From Litomosoides sigmodontis (Eukaryota > Nematoda > Chromadorea > Rhabditida > Onchocercidae): a DNA stretch of 64,000 nucleotides. The translations under genes were made by a program, and so were the position numbers. The stretch is from positions 7,213,865 to 7,277,864 of the forward strand of contig OY718806.1 in the NCBI GenBank assembly GCA_963070105.1. Direction: 5' to 3'. The notes beneath the pieces were generated by a model. It was not told where the DNA came from and did not search any database. It worked only from the letters and a program-made list of their open reading frames with translations. This document shows, in pieces, positions 11,601-23,677 of this stretch. Each line of letters begins with the position of its first letter. Positions within the stretch are counted from its first letter, which is position 1.

Positions 11601-14600
11601 TGATTCAGGTGACTCGTATAAGAATTAATCAGATGAGTTCTGAATTAATCCTGTTTCACTCTAACTAAAATTTCAATTACCACGACTGAGCAGTAAACTC
11701 CTTACACATTTTATGCAAATATTAGTAGCACAAATGATGTGTCCAACTACAGCAGTAACAATAACTTTGCTTTAAATGAACTTAATTAGTGTTAAAGTAC
11801 CCTGGAAAAAGCTGTCATTCATTAAGAAGTATTTGTCAACTCGTAGTTAAGGGAATCAGAGTAGTTGGACGATCATTTTTCGATCCTAAATTTGGTAACT
11901 CGGATTATTGAAATTTGTCATAAATGATTTGAAAGTATGGAGGTTAATGTACAGCAGTGATTTCCAGGTTAATCCCTACTTGAATATGTCTCTCCGGTCT
12001 TTGTTCAACATTTCCAACATTCTCATTCACTCATTCATTTCAATGATGGTACGATGTGGGAAATGTCATAAATTTTTAGCTATGCTCTCTCTCTCTCTCT
12101 CTCTCTCTGTAAAGCTCCTCAGCTAACATGGAGGCGTCGTAGCACAAAATAGCTAGTTAACTTTTAAGGTTTTATGAAGTTTAGAAGCCTAAAAACTAAT
12201 TATTGAAGGTGCAGAAAGTTCGCTTAAATTCAAAGGAGATCATTCTCATCACATCCACTAATCAATGATGCATTTTGCGCCGTTCCATGACGGACGGGGT
12301 CACATAGTTGCAACCCTCTCCCCCACCTCTCCCTCACGGCGCATTTTGCCAAACAATACCAGGCGATTAACGGCTATTTTTCTGCTCAAAAAGGATCAAT
12401 TTGCATAAATGTAACCACCTCAATGGGAATATATCCCATAAAAAGTGTAGAATAATGAAAGTGTGCATTGCGACCTTTTGAAATAGTTAAACCGGCAGCC
12501 TTTTAACCAATTACTTTCGCATACTAATTGGAAGCTATTCATCGTGATGCTATCATGTAAACACAGATATCCGGGATGAATTTCAAGAAAACGACCAAAG
12601 AGCCAGTTTATCTTTCAAAAAAAAGATAATTAACAACAGCAGTCATTTACAGAAAAAAACTTTTGGGCCGAAATACTCAGCATGAAATTTAAATGCATCA
12701 TTTCTTCCTACCACTTCTGTTTTCATCACTTTTTGCAAGTGACTGCTTCGTTCCGACTGCACTGCAATATCATTTACGGAAAAGGTGAGGAATTGATGAT
12801 GTACGTGTTGTATCAGCTATGCATCCCTCTTACTTCAATCACTCTCTGCAGGTTTTTTGAGTTATAAGCTAGATCTTCCAGTGTTCGCCTCAAATGAGTA
12901 CCCTTACAGATTGAGAGCTTTGAATGAATGTAACGTTACATACAGCGGATTTCAGAATATTTTTGGAAGATTCGCTCTATCCTTCATCGTTTCAGAAATC
13001 TATTTTTAGCCGTAACATTTCAATATATCAATTGAGCTGCGTTTTAATTATGTACTCCTCCTAAGCCTTCCATTTTTAAAGTGAGAACATTAAGCAGTAA
13101 CTGATATCACTGATGGGTGCAAAGTATCAAGTACGCTTCTAATGCGCCCCACGCACTTCTCTACCTTTCTTGGGAATCAGGAAAGAATTGGTGCTTGAAG
13201 CGTAACTAACACACAGGATTGAGAAAATTATGCTACAAAAAGATAAGGATACTACTACCCACATTCTCGGTAATCCGAACCAAATTACTTTCAAGAGTAA
13301 AAAGGCTTAAATAAAGATGAGGAGAGGTCACCGTAAAGTCACTGAGCCATTCCTTTTTCGAGCTCCTTCGTCTCCCCCTGTTTGGCCTTCAACAATTAGA
13401 TGAGCGATAATCGGTTCATTGGACCATTTTTCGCTACGACATAACTAACCCATTTCACTTCCCATGAATTTCTCTACCAAATACCCATTTTTGATCGCAT
13501 CTGTTAATTTCTTCACTTTAATCTCTATCGATGAACGGTCTCTTATCACGTACACGCCGCCGAGAAAAGTCATCTACTTACTTCATTGCATTCGTCTGAT
13601 GAAGGTATCGGATTAGCCGCTGACCTCAGCAAAAATGGATACATCTACGCCTATCAGTCCTATCAAGGAGACTACAATTGTACTGTATCCAAGTGACGAA
13701 CGCATGTGTATTTCTGTCGACTACGTAATGAATTGCATCAACAGGTGATAATTATAGCACAAGTCAGTTGTGCTACGAAACAAAGCACTGTAAAAGCAAC
13801 TTGGCTGTTATCAAAGCATAGCAGTGAAATCTGCTGCTGCAACGCTAAAATTAAAACGCAATCGGAAAATCAAAAATCACGAATGAAGTCTTTAACAGAC
13901 AACATATTTATGGAGATTAGTGTAACCAGTTCATAATAATGGCCAGCAAAGCGACAATATTTCCTTTATCTTTTCCCTGAATTTTTAATTAAAATCTGTA
14001 TCCTATTTCAAATCGGATCTCCTTAATTTCAATTAAATCTCTTTTTCCTTTTTGCAGGCACATTTCTTCTTTAATTCTAAACTATTTAACGCTATTGACA
14101 AATGCTCAAGCTAATGCGCACGCGCGCATTTAATATGCACATCCTCTCCTATCTCCCCTTTGAGACCAATAATCAAAAGGGACAGGTTAAGTTTCAAGCC
14201 TTTATCTAATTTTAACCGTTGCACTAATATCCCAGGTGGTTTCAAATCGGCATTATTTTTTTCCCCACAATAATCGGGGATTTATGAGGAGTAACGAGTT
14301 ATAATTAAAACCAGTTGAAAGATATTACGGCTATTTAAAATAGTAGAAAAGATGTCTCTCGACTATATGTCATTATAGGTCACGAATTAATCGCATCTTT
14401 CTGTGGTCTGTAAATTTGCAATTAGAGTAAATTAAAGTAAGCAAATCGATAGCGGCAGCAGCAGCAGCAGGAGCACTACCTTTATATCATATAACATTGT
14501 TATTGGTTCCAATTAGCGGAAGTAATGAGTAAGTAGGTGACGAAGAAATACACAGGTGAAGAAAATTAGTTAAATCAACTAGACGAAATTATTTATTTAC

Positions 14601-17600
14601 AGAAAAAAGAGAAGGAAAATTTAAAAACGATTAGGTTGGACGACCTTCAGCAAATAAAGTAATAACCATCAATGAAGCAAATAAGACGACAACATTCACC
14701 CGGCAATACCCTTCTTACCTAGTTGTTCGTCTTTTGTGGTCACCATCCACTTTTGACAAAATGATTTGCATGTCATATTTGTAAATCCTTTACCGACGGC
14801 AAAGGACAAAAAGAATAGGGAGCTGATAGCTATAGGTAACGTGTCCCTCCATAGGTGTAGGTGGATGATAAGGCAATAGGCCGTGACCGCCGCTGCTAAA
14901 GGTGACCTCGCGTAGTGTCAGCAAAATGCTGCCTACTATTTTAAAGTTACGCTTCGTTTCATTTCATTTCATCCTTTTGTGCGTACTTTCAGACAGAATA
15001 AATATTGTCCTCAAAATAGAAGAAGCGAGCATTAGATGACATATATGTGTATCGATGCCTAACAATTGCCCATTAAATGAGCTGAAATTAATGATATTAA
15101 GCATTTCATGCTTCCTTGATTTTTATCACTTCCGCCCCAATCGAACAACCCCTTTCTCTCCTTAAATTCTCCTGAACAGACCCTTTCCCCTCCTTCTCTT
15201 CCCTCCTTACTCTCGCTTTTCACCAGAAATGCTCTCATAATTTCATATTTGTTGAAATTCGTAGAGAGCCAACAATCAGTTGAATGAGAAAGCGTATGGG
15301 CTTCGTAAGAATCATGCACCTATATTAATGGTGCAAAAAAAGCGATAGGTATATGCAACAGAAATCAGAAAGAGAAATCAAAAAAAAAGAAATCAGAAAG
15401 AGAAGGATGAATAAATACTACTTAAGGGTTTTGCGCGAAATTTTAGGAAAAACCTCTCATCTGCTTTCTTGTCAACAAAATTTCTTGTTTTTACTGTCAC
15501 ATAAACAAAAAGAACAAAGGAAGAAAGAAAAAAAGCAGCCGCAATGCAATTAATCTTCTCCTATATCAAATATTTTCATCCTCCAAACTACCAACATTGT
15601 TCCGGTTATTTTTTCTTCTTCCATCTGGTAGCAATTCAGGAGTGAAATATTTCAAGGAAAAAAAACCGACCACACAATATTTCCTAATTACAAAAAAACT
15701 GGCCCAGCTCTCTCCATGCATTTCAATCTCTTTACTAGCAGTTATTTCAGTGAAATTCAAATTAATGGCATGAATTCAACCAATTACAATGCACAGAAGG
15801 GATTGAGTGATTCCTTCTTTGTTACTATTATTTGTTCTCCTCAAACATACATAAACGTATACGGAAAAATTCGCATTATCTAGCAAGGAAAAGTCGCCTC
15901 AGTGAAATAAAACAAGCGGAAAATAGACAAATAAACATCTGGCCGATGACCCTTTTCAGCTGAAACAAAGGATTCCGAGGAATAAAGCTCATACACTGAA
16001 AGGTAGCCGATGCAGCGCAAACAAAGAAGGTCAAAATCGCTGCAGACACAACGCAATTAGAGGGCTAGACAAAGTTAGGTAAGTAAATAAGCGGCATATT
16101 ATTAACCAACGGACGCAAAACTCTTCCGAGTCTGTCCCCGCAAACACTGTAAAATCTGTCACTCCCATCACCTCTTGGTCCTTCTATCTTTGATTTTGAG
16201 CAAAAAGCCATCCACTGAGTGACTTGAGAAATTTCACTGTTTCTACTCTAATAAAAGATGGATGTAGCACGAAGCGTGGGCTACTGACTGTGAATTGAAT
16301 ACTTTTGACTTGACTTGAAAACAATTTCCAGACAAAAAGATAAAGCATTCGTTAGTAAGTGGCATTTACCGTAATTCGATATGACTGACGCAAACGATCG
16401 GTTTTTCTAACAATGAAAGTAACATGGAGATTTGATTGTGACAGAATAAAAATCGATGAAATTGAAATTTCGTACATTTTGCCTACCTATCCTTCAGGAC
16501 TTTCTTCGCACTGCTCGCCTCATCCGAGAAATAAGAGATAACACCAACCTCACCTCTCGCTACGCAACTGATGAGTTGCGCGTAACAAAATAATTTTTTT
16601 ATATGAGAATTGAGGGGTGAAGATAATGAACAAAAACTCCGCGAAATAGGTCAGTACGAGGAGTTTGAACGCGTAACTTCGACGTTATCATTCTATATCA
16701 AATGAAGCCGATCTTAACCTTGGCATAAATATTTGTTGAGGTCAAAGAGTAAGCTCCTACGTCTGACACACACACGCACACATAGGCAGAATATGATTTA
16801 TGTCATGCCTGATGAACTTGACTGCTTAATTCACCACGACCTTATCCATCCCATTCACACCCCAAAAATAGCACCTTCATTTTCTTAGTAGTGTATTATT
16901 CCACCTAAAATTTGGATCTAATTTGGCGTAATTCGACATTTTTTAATCCAAACTGATGAGTTCGAAAGAATTCATTAGCAACACTTTAGGAATGTAGCCA
17001 TCTTCGTCTCTAATCTTCCACTCTTTAATTCCAATTAAACAATGAATCTCAATTAAAACTGAAAAGCGATTAGTTTTTGAGAAAAAATTTTGCAGCAGCA
17101 GCAACTAACGATGAATTGCGGCAAATGCCCTCCACATCATTTACATTTACAATTTCAATCTTGCTTATAGCAATCAATTACTTAGAACACTCTTCCCTTC
17201 TTGTTCATATCACTAATTCCCAATAATTGTGAAAAATTGATGAAATTCCCGGTATTAAATAAATACTACCATTATGCTGTTGTTATGTCATCCCCTCTAC
17301 AATTAGTCATACTGTTACACTCGTGGAAACTAAACGAATTCTCATATAATCATCTTATTTACAAATACTCCTTATCCATGCCTACTAATTAATTAATACA
17401 AGAATAATAGTCAGCACACCGCCAGTGGAAATAACATGCTATCTTACAACGTTTTCGAAGAAAAATATTTCATAAGAAGTGAGAAATGGAGCATGCCAAA
17501 AAATGTAATTTACATTTCTACACTTTCATCCACGAAAGAGCAATTTTATTGAGGAAATGAAATACGTGCATTGAGAGGGTGAGTGAAATTGAGGAAATGA

Positions 17601-18881
17601 TATGCACATGCACATATATTTGTTTCAAAATCATTAACAATGACTTACAATCTTACTCTTCCACTCTTTGTAAGAAATAATCAAATGCTAACAAGCATTT
17701 TAGCATCACTTAACAAAGCCGTCCGTATCAATTGCCGCCACTAATTTCACGCTTTGAACGACAACAGATGCAATAAACGCACAAACACATGTAAAATATA
17801 TACATATATGAATATATATTATAATAATAGTAATCCAATAATACCTTCATTATACGTACGGACATATCCTACGCTTACCACTCTACTTCACCATAATTTA
17901 ATTTAAACAAAACCTCTCCACGCCACATCGTAAACTATCAATCAAGGCGTAATTTTAATTTACACATACACTTGAAATGTTTTATACTTTTCAACATTTC
18001 AACTGTGATTTTAGTATAAACTATAAAGTGGTAAAGATGCCTGCACTGTTAAAATGTATTGTTTAAATAAAATGATTTCCATGCAAATATTAAGAATTTT
18101 GAATGTGAGAAAGCTACTATGACAAATGTGTGCAGTATTAATAGAATTGCTAGGCACTTACTTCATGGGAAACGTTACGTTGTAATTGAACATCAGAATT
18201 CAAACTTTTCTCTTTGATATTTTCGAGGTTGAAGAAAACTAATTTCACTGTTTAAACGACTAAAAAACACAACTCCTTTACCCCAAGGAAGTGCCATTGG
18301 AGAAATTGTTTATGATTAAATTTCTTCTTAAATGAATTTTCATATGAAGCCTGTATTCTTTGCCCTTAATTATCCAGCTTTAGTTTGCTAGCTGTGGGAA
18401 CGAACTTATTGATCCTCAGAATGCTCACAGTATTTGGTCTGTTGTGTATGTGGTGCGATGAATAGATATGAGAAATAAGTTGAAATTTTAAGGGTGTATC
18501 AAAACACTACTGATTAAACTGATCAGAAGCTAAATTGCATAAAATTGAAATAAAACTGAAATGTGAAAATTAAGGTGGAATTGATAATGCAAGGCGAGAT
18601 CGAATACGACGCAATGAATTTCACTTTATTTCATGAGGGATGCTTCTAAAATTGTAATTAAAACATAAATGATGCCGAAAATTGAAAGCAGTTCTTCAAG
18701 TGTAAGAAAGATGCAAATTTTGTTAATATCGATGAAAATTTCAAAAAAAAAAGGAAACTAACAATGGATTTGACGAATTCCAGTAAAGATTCGGCAAACG
18801 GCGTGCAATTAAAAACTTCAGATTACCAATGGTCATGAATAACTGAGTAATTGCAATGATGACTGATGGTTCTGTCCACAT
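5620..18881 (-). CDS. Ephrin (Eph receptor ligand), 3' end unresolved
   Basis: Ephrins are cell-surface ligands of Eph receptor tyrosine kinases. Exons on the minus strand: 18881-18763, 6381-6228, 6133-5962, 5745-5620, phases 2, 0, 1, 1. ATG at 18881 opens a hydrophobic leader, then RRLPNLYWNSSNPLF, the ephrin start motif (WNSSNP), split by the first intron after NPL. The receptor-binding domain follows (about residues 32-172): IEVDAMDSMEIVCP, YEQLIVHQV, SCEL, VCDSP, KIVFRQFSPLPNGFEYQPG, YYLITTSNGS, GLCVTANMRLRIDV. The four conserved cysteines fall near residues 72, 100, 112 and 166. Intron 1 is about 12.4 kb, long for this window and typical of developmentally regulated genes. After DVRPLNDNFYPSSDEG the model leaves in phase 1. 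I found no hydrophobic GPI-attachment tail, which nematode ephrins normally carry, so the C terminus is open. Confidence 0.88.
6382..18762 (-). other. Ephrin intron 1, about 12.4 kb
   Basis: Flanked by donor GTTAGT (at 18762) and acceptor GTGTTGCAG (ending at 6382). It contains only short ORFs of random character, a CT run at about 12083-12108, a short AGC run near 14454-14470 and AT-rich spacer. I see no nested gene with splice-flanked, recognisable peptide. Its size suggests it holds cis-regulatory sequence, which is inference. Confidence 0.75.
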
Positions 18882-20330
18882 CACATACAATATATACAAC
18901 TGCTGCACTATCGTATCTTCCTGCGGTCTCTTCACTTCACTTGATAATTTCTTCAATTTACTGAATGAAAGCTTTGATATGAAATTCACGGACAACACCA
19001 ACAAAGTTATCAATTGTACGCTAAGCAGAAAACGACATTTCCCACCCACCCGCAACCGCTTATATATCATTGAAAATTTGTAATATCAGGTTTTCTGGAT
19101 AGTGAACGCTTGCTACTTAACAAATCAGAAAAAATACACTTATGAAAGCAAAACGGATAACTATAACTTCCGACATGATCTGCTTTCACGACAAGAAATC
19201 AGCTTGAAATAACACTAAACACCAAACTGCATCATACCGACCACCGTACCGTGAAAGAATAACTCTTTGAAACGTTTACAGTTGGAACACGTACCTACAG
19301 TCAAAAATACAGTATTCGAAAAAGTGCAAGGGTAAAAGGAATGCGAAGGAGTTGGAAGGAGATCTCGAGAATTGTAACCTCAGGGACTATTAAGAGGTCC
19401 ATGTTGAAAATGCGTTGAGTGAATGAATTAATGAATGGAAGTCAGTGCTGCAGCGTTTTTGAAGTCAATTTAGTAATCACCGAAATCAATGCAGTGGTTG
19501 GACGTTTCGGTAGAAATATTGACGAAAGGCGGATCTATGAATGTTTTACAAACAAATATGATATTAGGATAAAGTGATATAAGCGTAATTTATTTCAGTT
19601 CCGTGCTTTAGCTCCTCTGAACGATTAACGGGAAAAGCAACATTGTGCAAGCAGTCGGAAGGTGTGTGAAATAAATTAGCAACACAAAGATATGATAAGA
19701 TAATGGAATGAAAAAAGATCGCTTTTTGGAAATCTCATCGTTATCGTTTTTGTGCGTAATAAAGTAGGTTGTGTATGGCAACGTCCGAGCGCTTAGTGCA
19801 AGCACAGAGGAGAGGACATGTTGCGCAACTGAGACACGAACGTGACGTTGTCAAGGAGTCAATGATAAGCAATAGATGCTTCACTCCACCAAGGATGCTC
19901 CGATACATCTTTGGGAGCAGAAGCGTTCCTAACGTGAATTATCACCGGATACTTGCTTTTCTTAATTAGAACCTAAGTCGTCTCTCTTTCTACCTTCCCC
20001 GTCCTCCTTCTTCTCACTCCCTCCCTCCCACGACTTTGCTTAATGCGAAGACTAGTGATATACGTGTACAGTCACATATATACATAAATAATATGCAGAT
20101 CTGCGAAAGGAGCGATAGGGAAGCGATATAGCGCCAGTGACAGGAACAGAAATGGGGCGGTTCGATCTCTTCCTACAACGCCGCCTTCACTGTTATCATT
20201 ATCGTTGGGATGGGTGGTGTTGATGTCTTTTCCCGCCCTCCTGGTGGCAATCATCTGTTGATTAAGAGGGTGGCATTTTGAAGATAACAGGATACTTGTG
20301 TTGTCATTTCGGGTATGAACCTGGACCTAC
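18882..20330. other. Upstream of ephrin; small ORF only
   Basis: No firm gene. A plus-strand ORF from ATG at 19775 to TAG at 19969 (MATSERLVQAQRRGHVAQL..., Arg-rich) has fairly coding-like composition but no recognised domain and no clear partner exon. The ephrin promoter or upstream untranslated exons should lie here on the minus strand. Confidence 0.4.
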
Positions 20331-20431
20331 CATTATGAAATGCTACAGTAAGTTGAATTTCAGTACGACCCGTACTCATTGAGGCTAAATTTTGACTGAG
20401 GATTGGGCTACATGCAAATGAAGTATTCGCT
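20331..20431 (-). CDS. Isolated exon resembling the start of a C2 domain
   Basis: A 101-nt open stretch on the minus strand between acceptor TTTATTCAG and donor GTAGGT, entering with one base and leaving in phase 1. The peptide includes LASMSTGRTEIQLTVAFHNG, reminiscent of the first beta strands of a C2 domain as in extended synaptotagmins (G-x-IQLTV). I found no following exon carrying the calcium-loop or DPYV motifs, so this is a hint only. It could belong with the minus-strand exons at 22628-22943: a donor within the latter would join in phase. Confidence 0.3.
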
Positions 20432-22627
20432 CTGAATAAATCCAAATTTAAAACAAGTCTTGGATAAGAAGTGTGACTAAGGAAGAATCAATCAATTTAG
20501 CAGAAAATATAGGGTAATTAATCAAGTTTAACTTAATGATATCAAACGATTCTTTGGAAAAGACGTTGTCGTATCGGACGATATCTTGAGTCTTTTTTGC
20601 TAAAAATTAGCAAAAGTTTTTGTATTGTTATTATAAATTTCGTCGATGTTGGCGATCACTCTATTCTAATTTTTCTTTCAAATTTTAAGATTAAGGAATT
20701 TGCAAGTTGTGAAAACAAACTTTTACGCTGCACAAAAGAAATTATCACTTAACTGTCGTCTTTCTATACATGTCACTGATAAACAATTTCGCTGCTGTGT
20801 TATTCATTTTTCCTATTGTCTCTTTCTCAATCCACTGGCTTAATTGAATGCATCGATCAATAAATTTATTATTTATTTAATTTGTTATTATTATTATTAT
20901 TATTATATTGTTATTATTATTATTCGCAAGAATATTGCCATAGTGTCCGTCGGAGTGTTGGATTGCATCGATATTTTAGGGCTTAGGGGCCAAATATTGT
21001 ACACATCGATGTACGCAGAATGAGTGACGTATAAGGCATAAGTACTGAAGTAGTGTTGTTGGCGTGTTTACACAACTGGAGTGAAATATTGTATTGCGAT
21101 TCAAGTGGCTTCTTTTCGGTGCAAATTTGAAAAGGAATGAGTGCTATCAGATGTCAGCTTCAACAACGAATCGATTTCGAAGCGCATCCCTGCAGATAAT
21201 CTTCCTCCACAATATGAGCACAATAGAAGGAAAATTTTTCGTGCAAGTATTTCGGCTCTTTTTGCCCTTTTCTTAGCGAATCCAATCCCTCTGCAGTAAT
21301 ACTGTTTACTTTGCTTACGTCTGTCTGACAACCAGCACCTTAACAGGCTTCGAAGAATGAGAACTGTTTTGAAGTGCGCCAGTTGTGATACCACCTGGTG
21401 GTACTTTGATCATTTGATACGTTTCAAGTGACGGGTTGCATTAACTTTGATGGTTATTCATATTGACAAATGATTCAATTGCTGCGATGATCACGTGAAA
21501 ACAACCATCTGCTGAATTAGTATTACAAAGGCATTCATTCGTTCAGAATTCGCTGAAAGTACTTCCTAGTCACGTCATAAGATACTGTGTAGGGTTTCTC
21601 CGCCCAAGCGACCTAAGTTGACCTTACCGCTCTGTTAACGACAAACAACTGCTCAGAATCGGTCGCGGTAAATCTCGAAATTGCTTTGCATAAATGTAAA
21701 CCTATTTGAGGAAACTAATTCATTTGTTCTCGAGAGATGGCACATCATTCAAACCACAGTTCTCTTTATTCGGATATTACAAACTTGTGCTTTCTGTTGA
21801 CGATTTTGAAATCAACAGTATTGCAAATAATTACATTCTCAAGGCGCGTGAATACTTATCATTGATCGATTTACTGTATCTGTTAGATATCCTCGTCAAA
21901 AATCCCACGCTGTTTTTATGATGAAAAGTGAGACACTTGATAATCTAATGTTATTCATAAGTTTAGTAAATTGTCATACCTCTTACGAAAGGAGAAAAAC
22001 TTCCTACTTAGTAGTAGGGTTAGAGAGCATCACTCCATTTAGACATCTATGTCTTCGTCAAATTATTCAAAATTGATTGAAGACCTGTTTCTAAAACGCA
22101 AGACCTCTGCTTTCCCAGCTTGTTGTGACACGTTGGATAGGTCGAACTGACCTGATTTCCCTCAACTAATCCTTGTAGTAATATAACACCATAACGTCTA
22201 GTAATTTCCATCAAATTTCATGAAAGTAAAAGTTTACAAGCACTTATCTTAATCGATAGAATAAGCGATATTCCGAAGCACTGACTACTGAAGCAAAAAG
22301 GTGGATAACTTTAATTGGAAGTGAATCATACCGATCGGAATAAAGCGAAGAGCTTAAAAAACTAAAAGATGAATGCATTGCCCTTTTTTTACAACTATTC
22401 AAAATCAAATTCATGAAAAGCACACTGCAAATTCTTTTTGAGCAGAAGTTATTATTATATTGACTTCATCGAAATTGAGAAACTACACTGCGCTTTTTTT
22501 AATTTTAAATGATTGTACTCTTCAAGAATTACCTTATCTGTGCATCAATCATCTTTTTGACGAAAATAAAAAAAAATATTTCTGATGCACCAAAATTTAC
22601 AACGTAGTGCATCGTAAAATAATCATC
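20432..22627. other. Gene-poor stretch with ATT repeat
   Basis: Contains a (TTA/ATT)n run at about 20884-20924 and an ORF at 21706-21921 (ending LLDILVKNPTLFL) with no recognised similarity or splice context. Nothing else supported. Confidence 0.45.
20884..20924. repeat. (ATT)n microsatellite
   Basis: Repeated TTA/ATT units with one interruption, followed directly by ordinary sequence. Confidence 0.85.
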
Positions 22628-22943
22628 TCAAACCGTTTCACTAGATGACTTGGCATCAGGTGGATGACGTAATTCCCGAAAATAGTCAAGAACTGTAATA
22701 CTGTCAGGACCAAGAATTATGTTGACAGTGATTATAGAAGTTTTTAAGCATTTTATTGCACTTGCTGGTTTATTATCATTACCACGAAGTTGTCTTTTCG
22801 CTGAATAAAGTAGTGAAACAGATTAGATTTTGAACTTCTTTAAACAATTTACTTACTGATAAATAATGCTTGTAATACTCAAAATTAGTTTGGGAGCTTT
22901 TTGTTTTCGACATCATATTGACTTCCATAACAGACGGATTCTT
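22628..22943 (-). CDS. Two splice-flanked exons of an unrecognised minus-strand gene
   Basis: Exon 22943-22857 (87 nt) lies between acceptor TGGAATTACAG and donor GTAAGT and reads KNPSVMEVNMMSKTKSSQ, ending FEYYKHYLS. A second stretch, 22692-22628 after acceptor TATTACAG, reads LDYFRELRHPPDAKSSSETV then TGA in one frame. Phase between the two does not agree in that frame, so the join is unresolved. Upstream, 23110-23000 on the same strand reads MLRDISKVEFKTVLRTPVG and may be an earlier exon. No domain recognised. The gene would be divergent from PGAP2. Confidence 0.35.
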
Positions 22944-23677
22944 CTGTAATTCCAGAAAGATAACGAAAGCGTATCTCTTATGCATTCATAAATGTGAGAA
23001 AAATAGGTTGCAAAAGTTTAAACTGTCTATTAGGACAAAATAGAGAAGAAACTGAAAATTGAGGACGATCATCTGTCGGAGTGCCGACGGGAGTTCTCAG
23101 CACTGTTTTGAATTCCACTTTGGAAATATCACGCAGCATGAATGATAAATCTTTTCCAATCCTTATAATTATCATTCCAGGTGATGTCTGTTTGTCGCAT
23201 TATCGAAATTGCCCGCAATCAGTAAACCGTTTTGTTACACTCTCAACAATTTCTCAGTAAATTTCGCATTTGTACTGGACAACATTTGGAGCTACATAAG
23301 TCTTTCTATTAATACTCCGTGTTGCTCATGGAACTGTCGCTGTTCTTAAACTCATACGAATACAACAAGGACTTTTATAACTTTAGCTTTGTCACATCAT
23401 TTTAGAGCATTTTCTTAAACCACGTCGAAAATTAGGGACAAAAACAGGGGACCACATCATGGTGCTACTTCAAGCTGAAATTTTGGTTGATTTTTTACAG
23501 TTGCACCATATATTGTGGAATTTTGAAATGTTTTGAAATTTTAAAAATAAAGGATTATAAATTATTACTTTGGGATATTTGTTCATAAAAGGGCTTAGTC
23601 AAAAAGAGCAGTTACTTATTGGTTTTAGTAAATGGATAATTTTCTTGCACCACTTATAGGCTTATTAAGTATCTTGT

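Noticed and set aside
18856..19083. Plus-strand ORF MMTDGSVHITYN...
   Set aside because: Antisense to the ephrin signal-peptide exon.
21101..21394. 97-aa minus-strand ORF with basic stretch
   Set aside because: Long for chance, but no domain, no good splice sites and an overlapping plus-strand ORF of similar quality.
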